A DNA stretch of 64,000 bases from Robertkochia aurantiaca (GCF_020166495.1 NZ_JAINZS010000005.1:124001-188000), one strand, 5' to 3'; positions 1 to 9,573 are shown, counted from the first letter of the stretch. The notes: generated by a model not told the origin, from the sequence alone. Numbers and translations are program-made.

Positions 1-465
1 CTTCCACTGGTCCCTGGAATCTTCCGGTACCGGAACCACATCCTGGTGGGCGTAAAAAAGGGCCGGTTCAAGACTTGAATCTTTTCCTTCCCAGGTGTAT
101 AGTAGGCTGTACGGACGAGGATCTCCTATAAGCTCTTTTTTAAGGGTTTTATGTACATTAGGATAGGCTTTTTCCAGAAAACTATGATAATCTTCAAAAG
201 CCTTGGTATCAAAGTCATTTCGATCCTGGTTCGAAATCGTTTTAAACTGAACGCCTTTGGATAAACGGTCTACAGCACCATCTAAATCCACATCAATAGA
301 GACCTGCTCCACCCCGGTCATCTGTTTAGAGGTAAAGTCGTCCAGGTTAACCGAATCGGTAGTTTGCTCTTCCCGGGCCTGGGAATCCTGTTTTTGATTG
401 CAACTCAGGAACACAGCCACGGTGCATACCCCAAGAAGTGCTATAATTTCCCTTATTGCTTTCAT
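1..465 (-). CDS. M20-family metallopeptidase, secreted lipoprotein (N-terminal part; 3' end outside window)
   Basis: Only the first 155 codons are present; the gene runs off the left edge. The protein opens with a basic start, a hydrophobic stretch and a lipobox (VFLSC, Cys about residue 22), so it should be a lipoprotein. The end of the visible part reads FYAHQDVVPVPED...W, the first metal-ligand block (HxDVVPV) of M20/M28-like carboxypeptidases, of the carboxypeptidase S / PM20D1 type. Members hydrolyse peptide or N-acyl-amino acid bonds with two zinc ions. The ATG lies one base after the stop of the upstream amidohydrolase, so it is the last visible gene of a four-gene operon. The exact substrate cannot be told. 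Confidence 0.8.
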   Translation of the reverse strand, partial: MKAIREIIALLGVCTVAVFLSCNQKQDSQAREEQTTDSVNLDDFTSKQMTGVEQVSIDVDLDGAVDRLSKGVQFKTISNQDRNDFDTKAFEDYHSFLEKAYPNVHKTLKKELIGDPRPYSLLYTWEGKDSSLEPALFYAHQDVVPVPEDSRDQWK

Positions 466-466
466 T

Positions 467-1807
467 TTATTCAGTTTTGGTCAGGGTATTTTTATAAATT
501 TTACCATCCTTCATGATCACCACAAAATTCTTTTCCGGATCGGCCACCAGGTCCAGATCTTCCAATGGATTACCGTCCACAATAACCAGATCTGCATAAG
601 CTCCTTCTTTCACCACCCCAAGAGGGCCATCCTGGTAGGGGTGACGAGGACCACTCATTTCCAATAAGCGGGCATTTTCAGAAGTATAAATTTTAAGCGC
701 TTCATAGGGCGTGAACCATTTTCCTAACCTTGCAACATATTCATTTTGCTGTATCGCAGTGGTGGGTCCAAATAGGTGGTCTTTACCAACGGCAAGATTT
801 ACTCCTACTTTTTTTGCCAGGGGAAACACTTTATCAATTGCCTCTACAATTCCTTCGAATTTGGCCTGACTTACAGGGTTATCCCATGTCATGTCTTCTA
901 CAAAAACGGGCTGAAGAGAAAGCCAGGCGCCTTTTTCTTTCATTAATTCCAGGGTTTCCTCAGTCACAAAAAAACCATGTTCGATGCATTTCACACCGGC
1001 TTCAATAGAGGTACGTACGCCACGGTCTGTATAAACATGTGAGGTTACATAAGTGTTATAATTTTCGGCTTCTTCTACGGCCGCTTTAATTTCGTCTACT
1101 GAATATTCACTAACGTCCAGAGGATCAAATTCAGATGCCACGCCACCTCCTGTGGTAATTTTAATCTGGGTAGCTCCCATTTTTAAAATGTCTCGGGTTC
1201 TCAACCTCACTTCGTCTACACCGTCTGAGGTCATGGCCATCATATTTCGCTCCCAATAATTCGTATAGGATTTATCCCTGGGCACCTCGCTTCTTCCGTA
1301 ATAATCGGCATGCCCCGCGGTTGGACTCATAAATGGGCCGGAGGGAAGTATACGATGCCCTGGGTATTCTCCGGCATCAATTAGTTTTTTGATAGCAAAT
1401 GGATTTCCCCCTGGATCTCGAACGGTAGTAAATCCGCGCAATAAGGTTTGTTCGGCCCCGGTCATACTGCGTATGGCTACCTCGGCCATATCGCCCTGAT
1501 TCAGAAAAAGAACCGGTGCCGGAGTATAGGCGTAAGTCGTGTGCCAATGGGCATCGATCAGTCCAGGAATAACGGTCTTTCCACCCCCGTCAATTACAAC
1601 GGCATCACTCCCGGCTGACAGATTCTTTCCGATTTCCTTGACCAAATTGCCTTCGATGAGTACATCTACTCCTTGCTGTAATTTCTCATTCACCCCATCA
1701 AAAACATTGACGTTCCTGATCAGGGTTGATGACTTTTCTTCCTGGCTGAACCCGGTTTGGGCAAACACAAAAAGTGCCAGAACTGCTATAACTTTAATTG
1801 CTTTCAT
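467..1807 (-). CDS. Secreted amidohydrolase (imidazolonepropionase-like, COG1228), paralog 1
   Basis: Metal-dependent amidohydrolase with an N-terminal signal peptide ending near GFSQ. The HxH metal motif (DAHWH) is at about residues 87-89, followed by the IKITTGGG segment that holds the bridging lysine, the SHVYTD and CIEHG histidines, and a late Asp. The family hydrolyses cyclic amides and Xaa-Pro-type or imidazolone substrates; this subgroup is usually annotated only as amidohydrolase. I chose the ATG at 1807 because the next paralog also starts MK(A/V)IKV; an in-frame ATG at 1834 would add nine residues. Oddity: the late Asp motif that reads GTD in the two neighbours reads GKD here. It sits 26 bases after paralog 2 and one base before the M20 peptidase, so all are probably co-transcribed. 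Confidence 0.88.
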   Translation of the reverse strand: MKAIKVIAVLALFVFAQTGFSQEEKSSTLIRNVNVFDGVNEKLQQGVDVLIEGNLVKEIGKNLSAGSDAVVIDGGGKTVIPGLIDAHWHTTYAYTPAPVLFLNQGDMAEVAIRSMTGAEQTLLRGFTTVRDPGGNPFAIKKLIDAGEYPGHRILPSGPFMSPTAGHADYYGRSEVPRDKSYTNYWERNMMAMTSDGVDEVRLRTRDILKMGATQIKITTGGGVASEFDPLDVSEYSVDEIKAAVEEAENYNTYVTSHVYTDRGVRTSIEAGVKCIEHGFFVTEETLELMKEKGAWLSLQPVFVEDMTWDNPVSQAKFEGIVEAIDKVFPLAKKVGVNLAVGKDHLFGPTTAIQQNEYVARLGKWFTPYEALKIYTSENARLLEMSGPRHPYQDGPLGVVKEGAYADLVIVDGNPLEDLDLVADPEKNFVVIMKDGKIYKNTLTKTE

Positions 1808-1833
1808 TTGTACTTGATTTTTATAATAAAACA

Positions 1834-3165
1834 TTATTTAAGGGTATTCTTATAAATTTTTCCATCTTTCATGATCACCACAAAGTTCTTTTCCGGATCA
1901 GCCACCAGGTCCAGATTTTCCAGTGGATTCCCGTCTACCAGGATCATATCGGCATAAGCACCCTCCATGACCACACCCAGGGCGCCTTCCTGATAGGGAT
2001 GGCGTGGGCCAGACAACTCCAACAGTTTAGCATTTTCTGAGGTAGCCATCCTTAAGGCCTCATAGGGGGTGAACCACCGTGTTAGCTTGGCGAGTAGTTT
2101 CCCTTGCTTAGCCGCATTTTCAGCCCCCATAAACAAATCTGTTCCAAAGGCCATCTTTACTCCAACTTCTTTAGCCAGGGTGTAAACATTATCGGTTCCT
2201 TTTGTGACCTCGGCAAATTTCCTGTTGGACTCCGGGTTGGGGAATTCATCCGCATCCTCATCGTTCAATACGGGCTGGGTACTTAACCACACATCGTTAT
2301 CTTTCATCATCTGCAGGGTTTCCCGGCCCATAAGCATCCCGTGTTCTATACTCTTAACGCCAGCCTTTACAGCAGTTTGTATGGCATCATCCGTAAAGAT
2401 ATGCGCCGCTACATAGCTGTTGTAACTGTTGGCAACGTCTACAATAGCCTGCATTTCCTCCAAAGAATACTGGCGTACATCGATCGGGTCATAGCTGGAA
2501 GCAACCCCACCACCACCGGCAATTTTGATCTGGGTAGCGCCCAGCATAAACGCTTCGCGGGTTCGCTTTCGAACTTCTGAAACCCCATCGGCTATAGCAG
2601 TCATGCCAACTTCCCCCCAATAATTCATATTGCCTTCTCTATCAGGTATTTGATTGATAAGGCGGTAGTCAAAATGCCCCCCTGTCTGACTGATCATGGG
2701 CCCGGAGGGCAATATACGGGGACCAACCACCAAACCCTCATCAATAAGTCTTTTCAGACTAAATACGTTACCTCCCATATCCCGAACGGAAGTAAAACCT
2801 CTCATGAGGGTTTTTGGTGAGGCCAGTGTACTTCTGATACCAACTTCAAAGGCATCTCCCGAGAGTACAAAAGTCATCGGTAGTTCTGCCAGGGCCATGT
2901 GCCAATGCATATCGATAAGTCCAGGAATAAGGGTTTTTCCCCCGGCATCAATCACCATAACATCATTCCCCGCTGACAAATTCTTTCCGATCTCCTTGAC
3001 CAGATTTCCTTCAATAAGCACATCTACACCTTGCTGCAGTTTTTCATTCACGCCATCAAAAACATTGGCATTCTTTATTAAAACAGAGGATTGCTCTTCC
3101 TGGCTAAACCCGGTTTGAACAAGCAGGAGCAGCGCAAGAACCATTAACACTTTGATTACTTTCAT
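1834..3165 (-). CDS. Secreted amidohydrolase (imidazolonepropionase-like), paralog 2
   Basis: 443-residue paralog of the genes on either side, with the same signal peptide type (ends GFSQ), HxH motif (DMHWH), IKIAGGGG lysine segment, AAHIFTD and SIEHG histidines and a normal GTD aspartate. It is therefore expected to be an active periplasmic or secreted metal-dependent hydrolase. The first 90 residues are very close to paralog 1, but the middle diverges (for example MALAELP after the HxH motif instead of TTYAY), so the substrate pocket probably differs. The gap to the broken paralog upstream is 24 bases. It is the middle gene of the amidohydrolase / peptidase operon. Function beyond the family cannot be assigned. 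Confidence 0.88.
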   Translation of the reverse strand: MKVIKVLMVLALLLLVQTGFSQEEQSSVLIKNANVFDGVNEKLQQGVDVLIEGNLVKEIGKNLSAGNDVMVIDAGGKTLIPGLIDMHWHMALAELPMTFVLSGDAFEVGIRSTLASPKTLMRGFTSVRDMGGNVFSLKRLIDEGLVVGPRILPSGPMISQTGGHFDYRLINQIPDREGNMNYWGEVGMTAIADGVSEVRKRTREAFMLGATQIKIAGGGGVASSYDPIDVRQYSLEEMQAIVDVANSYNSYVAAHIFTDDAIQTAVKAGVKSIEHGMLMGRETLQMMKDNDVWLSTQPVLNDEDADEFPNPESNRKFAEVTKGTDNVYTLAKEVGVKMAFGTDLFMGAENAAKQGKLLAKLTRWFTPYEALRMATSENAKLLELSGPRHPYQEGALGVVMEGAYADMILVDGNPLENLDLVADPEKNFVVIMKDGKIYKNTLK

Positions 3166-3189
3166 TTCTAATTGATTTTTAAGTTTATA

Positions 3190-4521
3190 TTATTCCAAGG
3201 TATTTTTATAAATTTTTCCATCTTTCATTATTACCACAAAATTCTTTTCCGGATCGGCCACCAGGTCCAAATCTTCCAATGGATTACCGTCCACAATGAC
3301 CAGATCTGCATAAGCTCCTTCTTTCACCACCCCAAGAGGGCCATCCTGGTAGGGGTGACGAGGACCACTCATTTCCAGTAAACGGGCATTTTCAGAAGTC
3401 GCTATCTTCAGTACCTCATAAGGTGAAAACCATTCTCCGAGGCGAACCAGATATTCACTTTGCTGTTTCGCTTTTGAGGCATCCATTAGCTGGTCGGTTC
3501 CAAAGGCAAGATTCACTCCTATCTTCTTGGCCTTTGGATATAACTGGTCTACGGCATCGACCACCTGCTTGTATTTAGCAGCGCTCACCGGATTCGACCA
3601 GTTCATATCTTCCTCTTTCATGGGTTGCGGGCTAAGCCAGACCCCCTTTTATTTCATAAGTTCCAAGGTTTCATCAGAAGCAAAAAAGCCGTGTTCAATA
3701 CACATCACCCCTGCTTCTACTGAGGTGCGAACACCTTTGTCGGTCATTACATGCGACAACACATAGGTGTTGTAATTGTTAGCTTCTTCTACAACGGCCT
3801 TGATCTCATCAACCGAATATTCGCTTACATCCAGGGAATCAAATTCTGAAGAAACACCACCACCGGTAGTAATCTTGATTTGGGTCGCTCCATATTTAAG
3901 AATATCCCGTGTTCGTAATCGAACTTCGTCTACCCCATCAGAGGTCATAGACATCATATTCCTTTCCCAATAGTTCATGGTGCGTTTATCCCTTGGGGTT
4001 TCCAGGATCCCGTAATGGTCGGCATGGCCGGTGGTCGGACTCATAAACGGGCCGGAAGGCAAAATACGGTGACCCGGATATTCTCCTGCATCGATCAGTT
4101 TCTTGATAGCAAAGGGGTTTCCGCCAGGATCACGCACGGTGGTGAATCCACGTAATAAAGTCTCCTTTGCACCGGTCATACTGCGAATCGCGACCTCTGG
4201 CATATCACCCTGGTTTGCCAGTAAAACAGCTGCCGGAATATAGGCATAGGTAGTATGCCAGTGGGCATCGATCAAACCGGGAATCAGCGCCTTACCCCCG
4301 GCATCAATCACCACAGCATCATTCCCCGCTGATAAATCCTTTCCGATCTCCTTGACCAAATTTCCTTCAATGAGCACATATACTCCTTGCTGTAATTTCT
4401 CATTTACCCCATCAAAAACATTAGCATTCTTTATTAAAACAGAGGACTGCTTTTCCTGACCAAAAGCAGTTAGTGTGACCGAGGTCATAAACAGTACAAC
4501 ATAAATTCTGAGAATTTTCAT
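3190..4521 (-). pseudogene. Amidohydrolase paralog 3, interrupted by an in-frame TAA
   Basis: First gene of the tandem set. Two open stretches in the same reading frame (4521 down to 3652, then down to 3190) together give a full-length amidohydrolase. They are separated by one TAA at 3649-3651, where paralog 1 has GAA (ELMK-E-KG there, ELMK-stop-KG here). There is no frame change and no deletion. All metal motifs are intact (DAHWH, SHVMTD, CIEHG upstream of the stop; GTD downstream). The start ATG at 4521 gives a signal peptide MKILRI...TAFGQ matching the paralogs; an upstream in-frame ATG at 4566 is less likely. It may be a recent pseudogene, a phase- or suppressor-dependent gene, or a sequencing error. 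The truncated product would lack the last Asp ligand. Confidence 0.85.
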
Positions 4522-4957
4522 TATAATTTTATTTTTAAACGTCATAAAAACATAGCCATAGCGCAATTATGGATTACGACTCTATCCGTACGATATTTTA
4601 AACCTAGAAAGCAGCGAGGATATAAGGGAAAGCTATTCAATTGTCAAGATTTGTATTTATCAAATTACTTTCAGGTAACTATGTCCTGATAAATTTGCGA
4701 TAGAAACTCTGGTAAGAGATAATCACACTATCCCACATTCCTGCTGAGCATCGAAGAAACTAAAGGACTCGTCTATTTTATCATTGATGAGTTTTAACAC
4801 AATTTTTATAATAAATGTAATCATTAAAACAGGTTTACCTTTTGTCTCTCAACTACATAACTATGAAGTGTATGAAAAAATAGATGAAAGGTACCCGATA
4901 TTAAACAAAATAACAGATTTCTTTAAGGGTTGATTTGAAGCACTTTAAAAACCTATG
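4522..4957. other. Non-coding gap upstream of the amidohydrolase operon
   Basis: About 436 AT-rich bases between two minus-strand genes. It must hold the promoter of the amidohydrolase operon and the end of the barrel-protein transcript, but I see no convincing hairpin terminator, operator palindrome or coding potential in it. Confidence 0.4.
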
Positions 4958-5773
4958 CTATTTTGAATTTTTACCGAACAGAGCCGGAGTGAAATACATA
5001 AAGCCGAATTCCAGACCTGCTTTTACCGAATTGTCAAAAGCACTGGAATAGGTCAGGGTGAAAATCCACTTAGGACTTTCATACCGAATTCCCGCTCTGT
5101 AACTCACGGGTGAAAATGCTGCTCCGGAGGTACCGAATACTTCAGCAACAATAGCTGACTGAGGTATGATATTGTACAATGCCGCCCTGGAACTGTAAGT
5201 GAACCCCCAGGCCGTTTTATCTGAATCATCATAGTTCAGGTTTACCTGTGCGCCCGGAAGAAAGTCCCATAAGAGCTGATCTTTAAAAAAAGAATACGTA
5301 GCTACTCCATTGATAAACCATGAATCAAAACTTTGGGTGACCACCCCCTTGTCCAAATGCTGTGGATTTAAGCCAGTACCTCCCATGACAGCATAACCGG
5401 CAGTTTCCCTCGAATTTTGCCAAAATCTGCGTTTCAGATAAAACCAGGTAGCTGTGTAAGAGGAGGATTGCTGCCTGGGGTCATCGTAATAATGCGTGAA
5501 TTGTGCATTGAACTCCCATTCCTGAATTAAGGCCCCTACCAGGTAAAATTGTGAATATCGCTGCCCGGCGGTCCCTACTATCGTAAAAACACCCTTTGGA
5601 GCCACCCATTGATTGTCTCCTACGAATTGTTGTGCCCATACTTTTGAAGGAATAAGAAATACGATGACACATAAAACTGAAAAAACCGGGAGAAAATACC
5701 TGCTCAGTCGAATTTCTTTGAACAGAAACTTTTTGCAATTGAGCTCCGGCCACCATGTAAACCTCCTAATCAT
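4958..5773 (-). CDS. Hypothetical outer-membrane protein
   Basis: 271 residues with a long basic N-terminus and a hydrophobic segment ending in a signal-peptidase site near VWAQQ. The rest has alternating aromatic and hydrophobic residues (YSQFYLVGALI, WFYLKRRFW, IFTLTYSSAF), repeated short strands and an ending rich in aromatics (FGFMYFTP), as in a beta-barrel outer-membrane protein of about 10-12 strands. I do not recognise the family; it might be a small porin or transporter of the phenol-meta-pathway type. It stands alone, with non-coding gaps on both sides, and nothing in the context gives a substrate. Confidence 0.65.
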   Translation of the reverse strand: MIRRFTWWPELNCKKFLFKEIRLSRYFLPVFSVLCVIVFLIPSKVWAQQFVGDNQWVAPKGVFTIVGTAGQRYSQFYLVGALIQEWEFNAQFTHYYDDPRQQSSSYTATWFYLKRRFWQNSRETAGYAVMGGTGLNPQHLDKGVVTQSFDSWFINGVATYSFFKDQLLWDFLPGAQVNLNYDDSDKTAWGFTYSSRAALYNIIPQSAIVAEVFGTSGAAFSPVSYRAGIRYESPKWIFTLTYSSAFDNSVKAGLEFGFMYFTPALFGKNSK

Positions 5774-6082
5774 TTTATTATAAGTAAATACCCAGGTTCA
5801 ACCAGGGCATGAATCAAATATAGAATCAAATGCAATAGTTAACGCCCAATTATCGACATACTCAGTAATTCAGGAGTTAAAATGGAAACAGCCGGAGATA
5901 TACCCTTCCCCTTAACAGAAAAAAAAATGGAGGTTCTGAACATATTCTAAAATCACAAGTTTCAACAAGATCAAGCTTTTCGATTGTGTATAATAAGTCA
6001 AAAGAAATACGGTTGGGCGGAATTAAAACTTTTGATTATTTTCATCCCTCTTAATAATCAGTATCACCTAACATTTCCATAT
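5774..6082. other. Divergent intergenic region
   Basis: About 309 bases between the divergent barrel-protein and TIM-barrel genes. An A-run lies near 5921-5930. The upstream codons of the open frame from 5984 are not protein-like, which supports the later start at 6083. No clear operator or terminator was seen. Confidence 0.4.
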
Positions 6083-6961
6083 ATGATTCGATGCCGTTTA
6101 AATTTCAAATCCGTTTTACTCAGTTTGCTGTTTATAACAGGATTATTAATGAATATAAAAGCCCAAGAGACTTTTGGAGGCCTGGCGCTTTACACCCTTC
6201 GTAATAATATGAAGCAAAACACCGAAGCAACTCTTAAAAAGGTACATGAAGCCGGTTACGCCTATATTGAAGCGGCGGGGTATGAAAAAGGAAAATTTTA
6301 TGGCATGTCTCCCCAGGCTTTCAGAAACCTGCTACAGGAAAACAACCTGAGCCCTGTAAGTACACATCAGGGAACCGTTACTCTTGATAATGCCGATGAA
6401 ATGATCGCACATGTAAAAGAGGCCGGTTTCAAATATTTCGTTATTCCCGTACCGCCTATGGGAATGTTCACCTTCGACCCTCAAGCCCGTAAGATGGGCA
6501 TGAAGGGATCTGTAGAAGATCTGGCAGAGATCCTCACGATTCTTGGTAAAAAATGCCACGATGCTGGTCTTGAGTTATTGTATCACAATCACGATTTTGA
6601 ATTTTTAGAAAACCACGAAGGGGTAGTTCCTATCGACTTCCTGCTGGAGCATACTGATCCTGAACTGGTTAACTTTCAGATGGATTTGTACTGGGTAACC
6701 AAGGCCGGTGCCGATCCCCTCGATTATTTTGAAAAATACCCGGGCAGATTTAAGGCCTGGCATGTGAAGGATATGGATGAGCAAGGTCGCTTTGCCCCCG
6801 TTGGTGAAGGGACCATCGATTTTAACAAGATCCTTGAGGCAAAGGAACGTTCAGGCATGAAATACTACTTTGTGGAACAGGACATGACCTTTGGTGATCT
6901 TAAGCCTTTAAGAGCAATAGAAATAAGTCATGACGGCCTTAAAGAAATAGGTTTTGAATAA
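6083..6961 (+). CDS. Secreted sugar phosphate isomerase/epimerase-like TIM-barrel protein
   Basis: Xylose-isomerase-like TIM barrel (AP endonuclease 2 superfamily) of about 292 residues. The start at 6083 gives a normal signal peptide (MIRCRLNF...NIKAQ); an open frame extends upstream to 5984 without a recognisable signal. Typical elements: LALYTLRN near the mature N-terminus, YIEAAGYEKG, STHQG, LLYHNHDFEF with the metal-binding His/Asp/Glu, FQMDLYWV, KAWHVKDMD, and a C-terminal YFVEQDM glutamate. Such exported Bacteroidota enzymes act on sugars or inositol-like compounds, or are 3-keto-sugar related; the substrate here is unknown. It is monocistronic, and faces ppsA with a 121-base gap. Confidence 0.82.
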   Translation: MIRCRLNFKSVLLSLLFITGLLMNIKAQETFGGLALYTLRNNMKQNTEATLKKVHEAGYAYIEAAGYEKGKFYGMSPQAFRNLLQENNLSPVSTHQGTVTLDNADEMIAHVKEAGFKYFVIPVPPMGMFTFDPQARKMGMKGSVEDLAEILTILGKKCHDAGLELLYHNHDFEFLENHEGVVPIDFLLEHTDPELVNFQMDLYWVTKAGADPLDYFEKYPGRFKAWHVKDMDEQGRFAPVGEGTIDFNKILEAKERSGMKYYFVEQDMTFGDLKPLRAIEISHDGLKEIGFE

Positions 6962-7082
6962 ACTTTACCAAGTGCCTTGACACAACCAATCGGTATGTAT
7001 GTTTTAAACCAGCCATTATGTTTAAGGGGATGCATTGACATCCCCTTTTGAAGCTTTCCGAGACCGGGTAACGATTTAATAA

Positions 7083-9533
7083 TCAAACCTGTACCCTGGT
7101 TTGAGCTTCAGCTTGCGCGATGATTTTCAACGTTTTCAACATGGAATCAGGGGTTACCGATATGGTGTCTATTCCCTCTTCCACCAAAAACTTTGAAAAT
7201 TCAGGAAAGTCAGATGGTGCCTGACCACAGATACCCACCTTTGTTTTATGGACTCTTACTTTTTTCAACAGCGTTCTGATCATGGCCTTCACGGCTTCAT
7301 TTCTTTCGTCATACAGATGTGCCACCAGGCTGGAGTCGCGGTCAAGGCCAAGTACCAATTGAGTCAGGTCGTTAGATCCAATTGAAAATCCGTCGATCAT
7401 CGGCATGAACTCTTCTGCAAGAATAATATTGGAAGGGATCTCGGCCATAAGATAGATCTCAAGGTTTCGTTCTCCGCGCTTCAGGCCGTTCTCTTCCATA
7501 ATAGCCAATACTTTTTTCAATTCTCCTGGAGTTCTGCAAAACGGAATCATCACGGTCAGATTGTCAAGTCCGAATTCATCTCTAACCTTTTTTAAAGCCT
7601 TGCATTCCAACTCGAAAGCTTTTCTGAAATCAGGCGCATAATAGCGAGAGGCACCCCTCCATCCCATCATCGGATTTTCTTCATGTGGTTCAAAATAATT
7701 CCCTCCCAAAAGGTTGTGGTATTCATTTGATTTGAAATCTGATAAACGGGTAATGACCCTTTTCGGATAAAAGGCGGCGGCTATACGAGCAACGCCCTGG
7801 GCGAGTTTATCGATAAAGAAACTTGCCTCAGAGGGGTAACCTCTTATAATTTCTGCTATTTTCTCAGATAGCTCTGTATCATTAAGTTCATGGTGATTTA
7901 AAAGAGCTAGGGGGTGTACCTTAATGTGGTTGTTGATGATAAACTCTTCCCTGGCCAGACCCACGCCGGCATTGGGTATCTTACAGTATTGAAAAGCCAG
8001 TTCAGGCGCCCCGATGTTCATCATGATAGGCGTTTGAGTCTCGGGAAAATCTGAATAGGGAGTTTCCTTCAATTCGAACTGTATGCTTCCTCTGTATACC
8101 CTTCCGGTGCTTCCCTGCGCACAGGAGACGGTGAGTTCCTGGTCATTTTCGATGATCTGACCGGCTCCCGATGCCCCTACGATAGCCGGCACTCCGATCT
8201 CACGGGCCACGATAGCTGCATGGCAGGTTCTCCCTCCCTTTTCGGTAATGATTGCGGAGGCTTTCTTCATAAGCGGCTCCCAGTCTGGATCTGTCATTTC
8301 GGTTACCAAAATCTCTCCGGCTTTAAATTCTGTCTCATCTGCGCTTCCGTCCCTTCCATCAAGACTTACAATACATCGGGCCTTTCCGGTTCCAACCTTT
8401 TCCCCGACGGCTATTCCTTCCAGTATCAGCTTTTCCTCCAGGTCGTCTTCAATGATCATAAAGTCTTTAATCGTGTTATCGCGATTCTGAGAATGAATGG
8501 TCTCCGGCCTGGCCTGAACGATAAATAATTCTCCGCTTAGTCCGTCTATGGCCCACTCAACATCCATAGGGCACCACTGCCCCCTGATTTCGGAATAGTA
8601 ATCTTCGATCTTTTGCACCCATTGTGCAAGCTTCATGATCTGTTGATCATTCAGGCTGAAGGATTGTCTTTGAGCCATTTCCACAGGAACTTTTTTTACC
8701 GATTCAAATGGTTTATGACTGTAGATCATCTTGTGGCTCTTCTCCCCCATCTTTTTCTCAATAATCGAGGGATAGCCCTTTTTCATTCCGGGTTTGAAAA
8801 CCAGGAACTCATCAGGCAAAATCTCTCCCCCTACAATCAATTCTCCCAACCCATAGGCAGCGTTAATCAGAACCACATCTTTAAACCCACTTTCGGTATC
8901 AAGGGAAAAAGCAACACCGGAAGTTGCAAGATCGGAACGGACCATCTTTTGAACGCAAACCGAAAGTTTTACCGAAAAATGGTCAAATCCCCTTGAGGCA
9001 CGATAAGAAATAGCCCTGTCGGTATACAGGGAAGCGAAACAGCTTCGAATGGCCGTAAGCAACATCTCTCCCCCTCTGATATTGAGATAGGTCGATTGCT
9101 GCCCGGCAAAGGAAGCACCAGGCAGATCTTCGGCCGTTGCCGAAGATCGTACCGCTATATCTGTGGCTTCCTGCTCGTAGGCCTCAGAAAGTTCATAATA
9201 TGAGTTCAGAATTTCCTTCTCTACCGATACGGGGAACTTTCCGTTAGAAATGAGTTTGCGAATCTGTGATCCTGCCTTTCTTAGGCTAATAATGTCTTCT
9301 GCATCCAGGTCGGTCAGTATCGCCTGTATCCTATCCTTTAACTGGTTCTCTTCTAAAAAAGTATCGAAGGCTTCAACAGTTACGGCAAACCCGTTAGGTA
9401 CCTGAATACCCTGCCTTTCCAGGTTTCTGATCATTTCACCCAGAGAGGCATTTTTACCCCCGACTTTAGGCAAGTCATCGATCGATAATTTATCCAGGAA
9501 AATAACATACGGCTTTGGTTGTTTATTGGTCAT
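7083..9533 (-). CDS. ppsA: Phosphoenolpyruvate synthase
   Basis: 816 residues, the normal length for pyruvate, water dikinase, which makes phosphoenolpyruvate from pyruvate and ATP for gluconeogenesis. The N-terminal ATP-grasp domain begins with GGKNASLGEM; RSSATAEDLPGASFAGQ is the nucleotide-binding block. The swivelling phosphohistidine domain carries GGRTCHAAIVARE (catalytic His about residue 440). The C-terminal PEP-binding barrel has IGSNDLTQL and the catalytic-Cys motif GICGQAPSD. Cytoplasmic. The gene stands alone. A near-perfect 22-base palindrome directly upstream of the ATG suggests repression by a LacI-family sugar regulator, fitting a switch between glycolysis and gluconeogenesis. 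Confidence 0.95.
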   Translation of the reverse strand: MTNKQPKPYVIFLDKLSIDDLPKVGGKNASLGEMIRNLERQGIQVPNGFAVTVEAFDTFLEENQLKDRIQAILTDLDAEDIISLRKAGSQIRKLISNGKFPVSVEKEILNSYYELSEAYEQEATDIAVRSSATAEDLPGASFAGQQSTYLNIRGGEMLLTAIRSCFASLYTDRAISYRASRGFDHFSVKLSVCVQKMVRSDLATSGVAFSLDTESGFKDVVLINAAYGLGELIVGGEILPDEFLVFKPGMKKGYPSIIEKKMGEKSHKMIYSHKPFESVKKVPVEMAQRQSFSLNDQQIMKLAQWVQKIEDYYSEIRGQWCPMDVEWAIDGLSGELFIVQARPETIHSQNRDNTIKDFMIIEDDLEEKLILEGIAVGEKVGTGKARCIVSLDGRDGSADETEFKAGEILVTEMTDPDWEPLMKKASAIITEKGGRTCHAAIVAREIGVPAIVGASGAGQIIENDQELTVSCAQGSTGRVYRGSIQFELKETPYSDFPETQTPIMMNIGAPELAFQYCKIPNAGVGLAREEFIINNHIKVHPLALLNHHELNDTELSEKIAEIIRGYPSEASFFIDKLAQGVARIAAAFYPKRVITRLSDFKSNEYHNLLGGNYFEPHEENPMMGWRGASRYYAPDFRKAFELECKALKKVRDEFGLDNLTVMIPFCRTPGELKKVLAIMEENGLKRGERNLEIYLMAEIPSNIILAEEFMPMIDGFSIGSNDLTQLVLGLDRDSSLVAHLYDERNEAVKAMIRTLLKKVRVHKTKVGICGQAPSDFPEFSKFLVEEGIDTISVTPDSMLKTLKIIAQAEAQTRVQV

Positions 9534-9551
9534 AAATTGATCGGCTTAGGT

Positions 9552-9573
9552 TTTACGAAAACGTTTGCGTAAA
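9552..9573. promoter_or_regulatory. LacI-family-type operator upstream of ppsA
   Basis: A 22-base palindrome in which 10 of 11 base pairs match, with a central CG and the core GAAAACGTTTGC. This is the usual form of LacI/GalR-family operators. It ends 18 bases before the ppsA start. On the minus strand a -7-like box TACATTTA (9577 down to 9570) overlaps its edge, so a bound protein would block transcription. The regulator is not encoded in this window. Confidence 0.6.

Noticed and set aside
3649..3651. Programmed readthrough or selenocysteine at the amidohydrolase stop
   Set aside because: The codon is TAA, not TGA, the aligned residue in the paralog is Glu, and no recoding structure is visible. 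A plain nonsense mutation is simpler.
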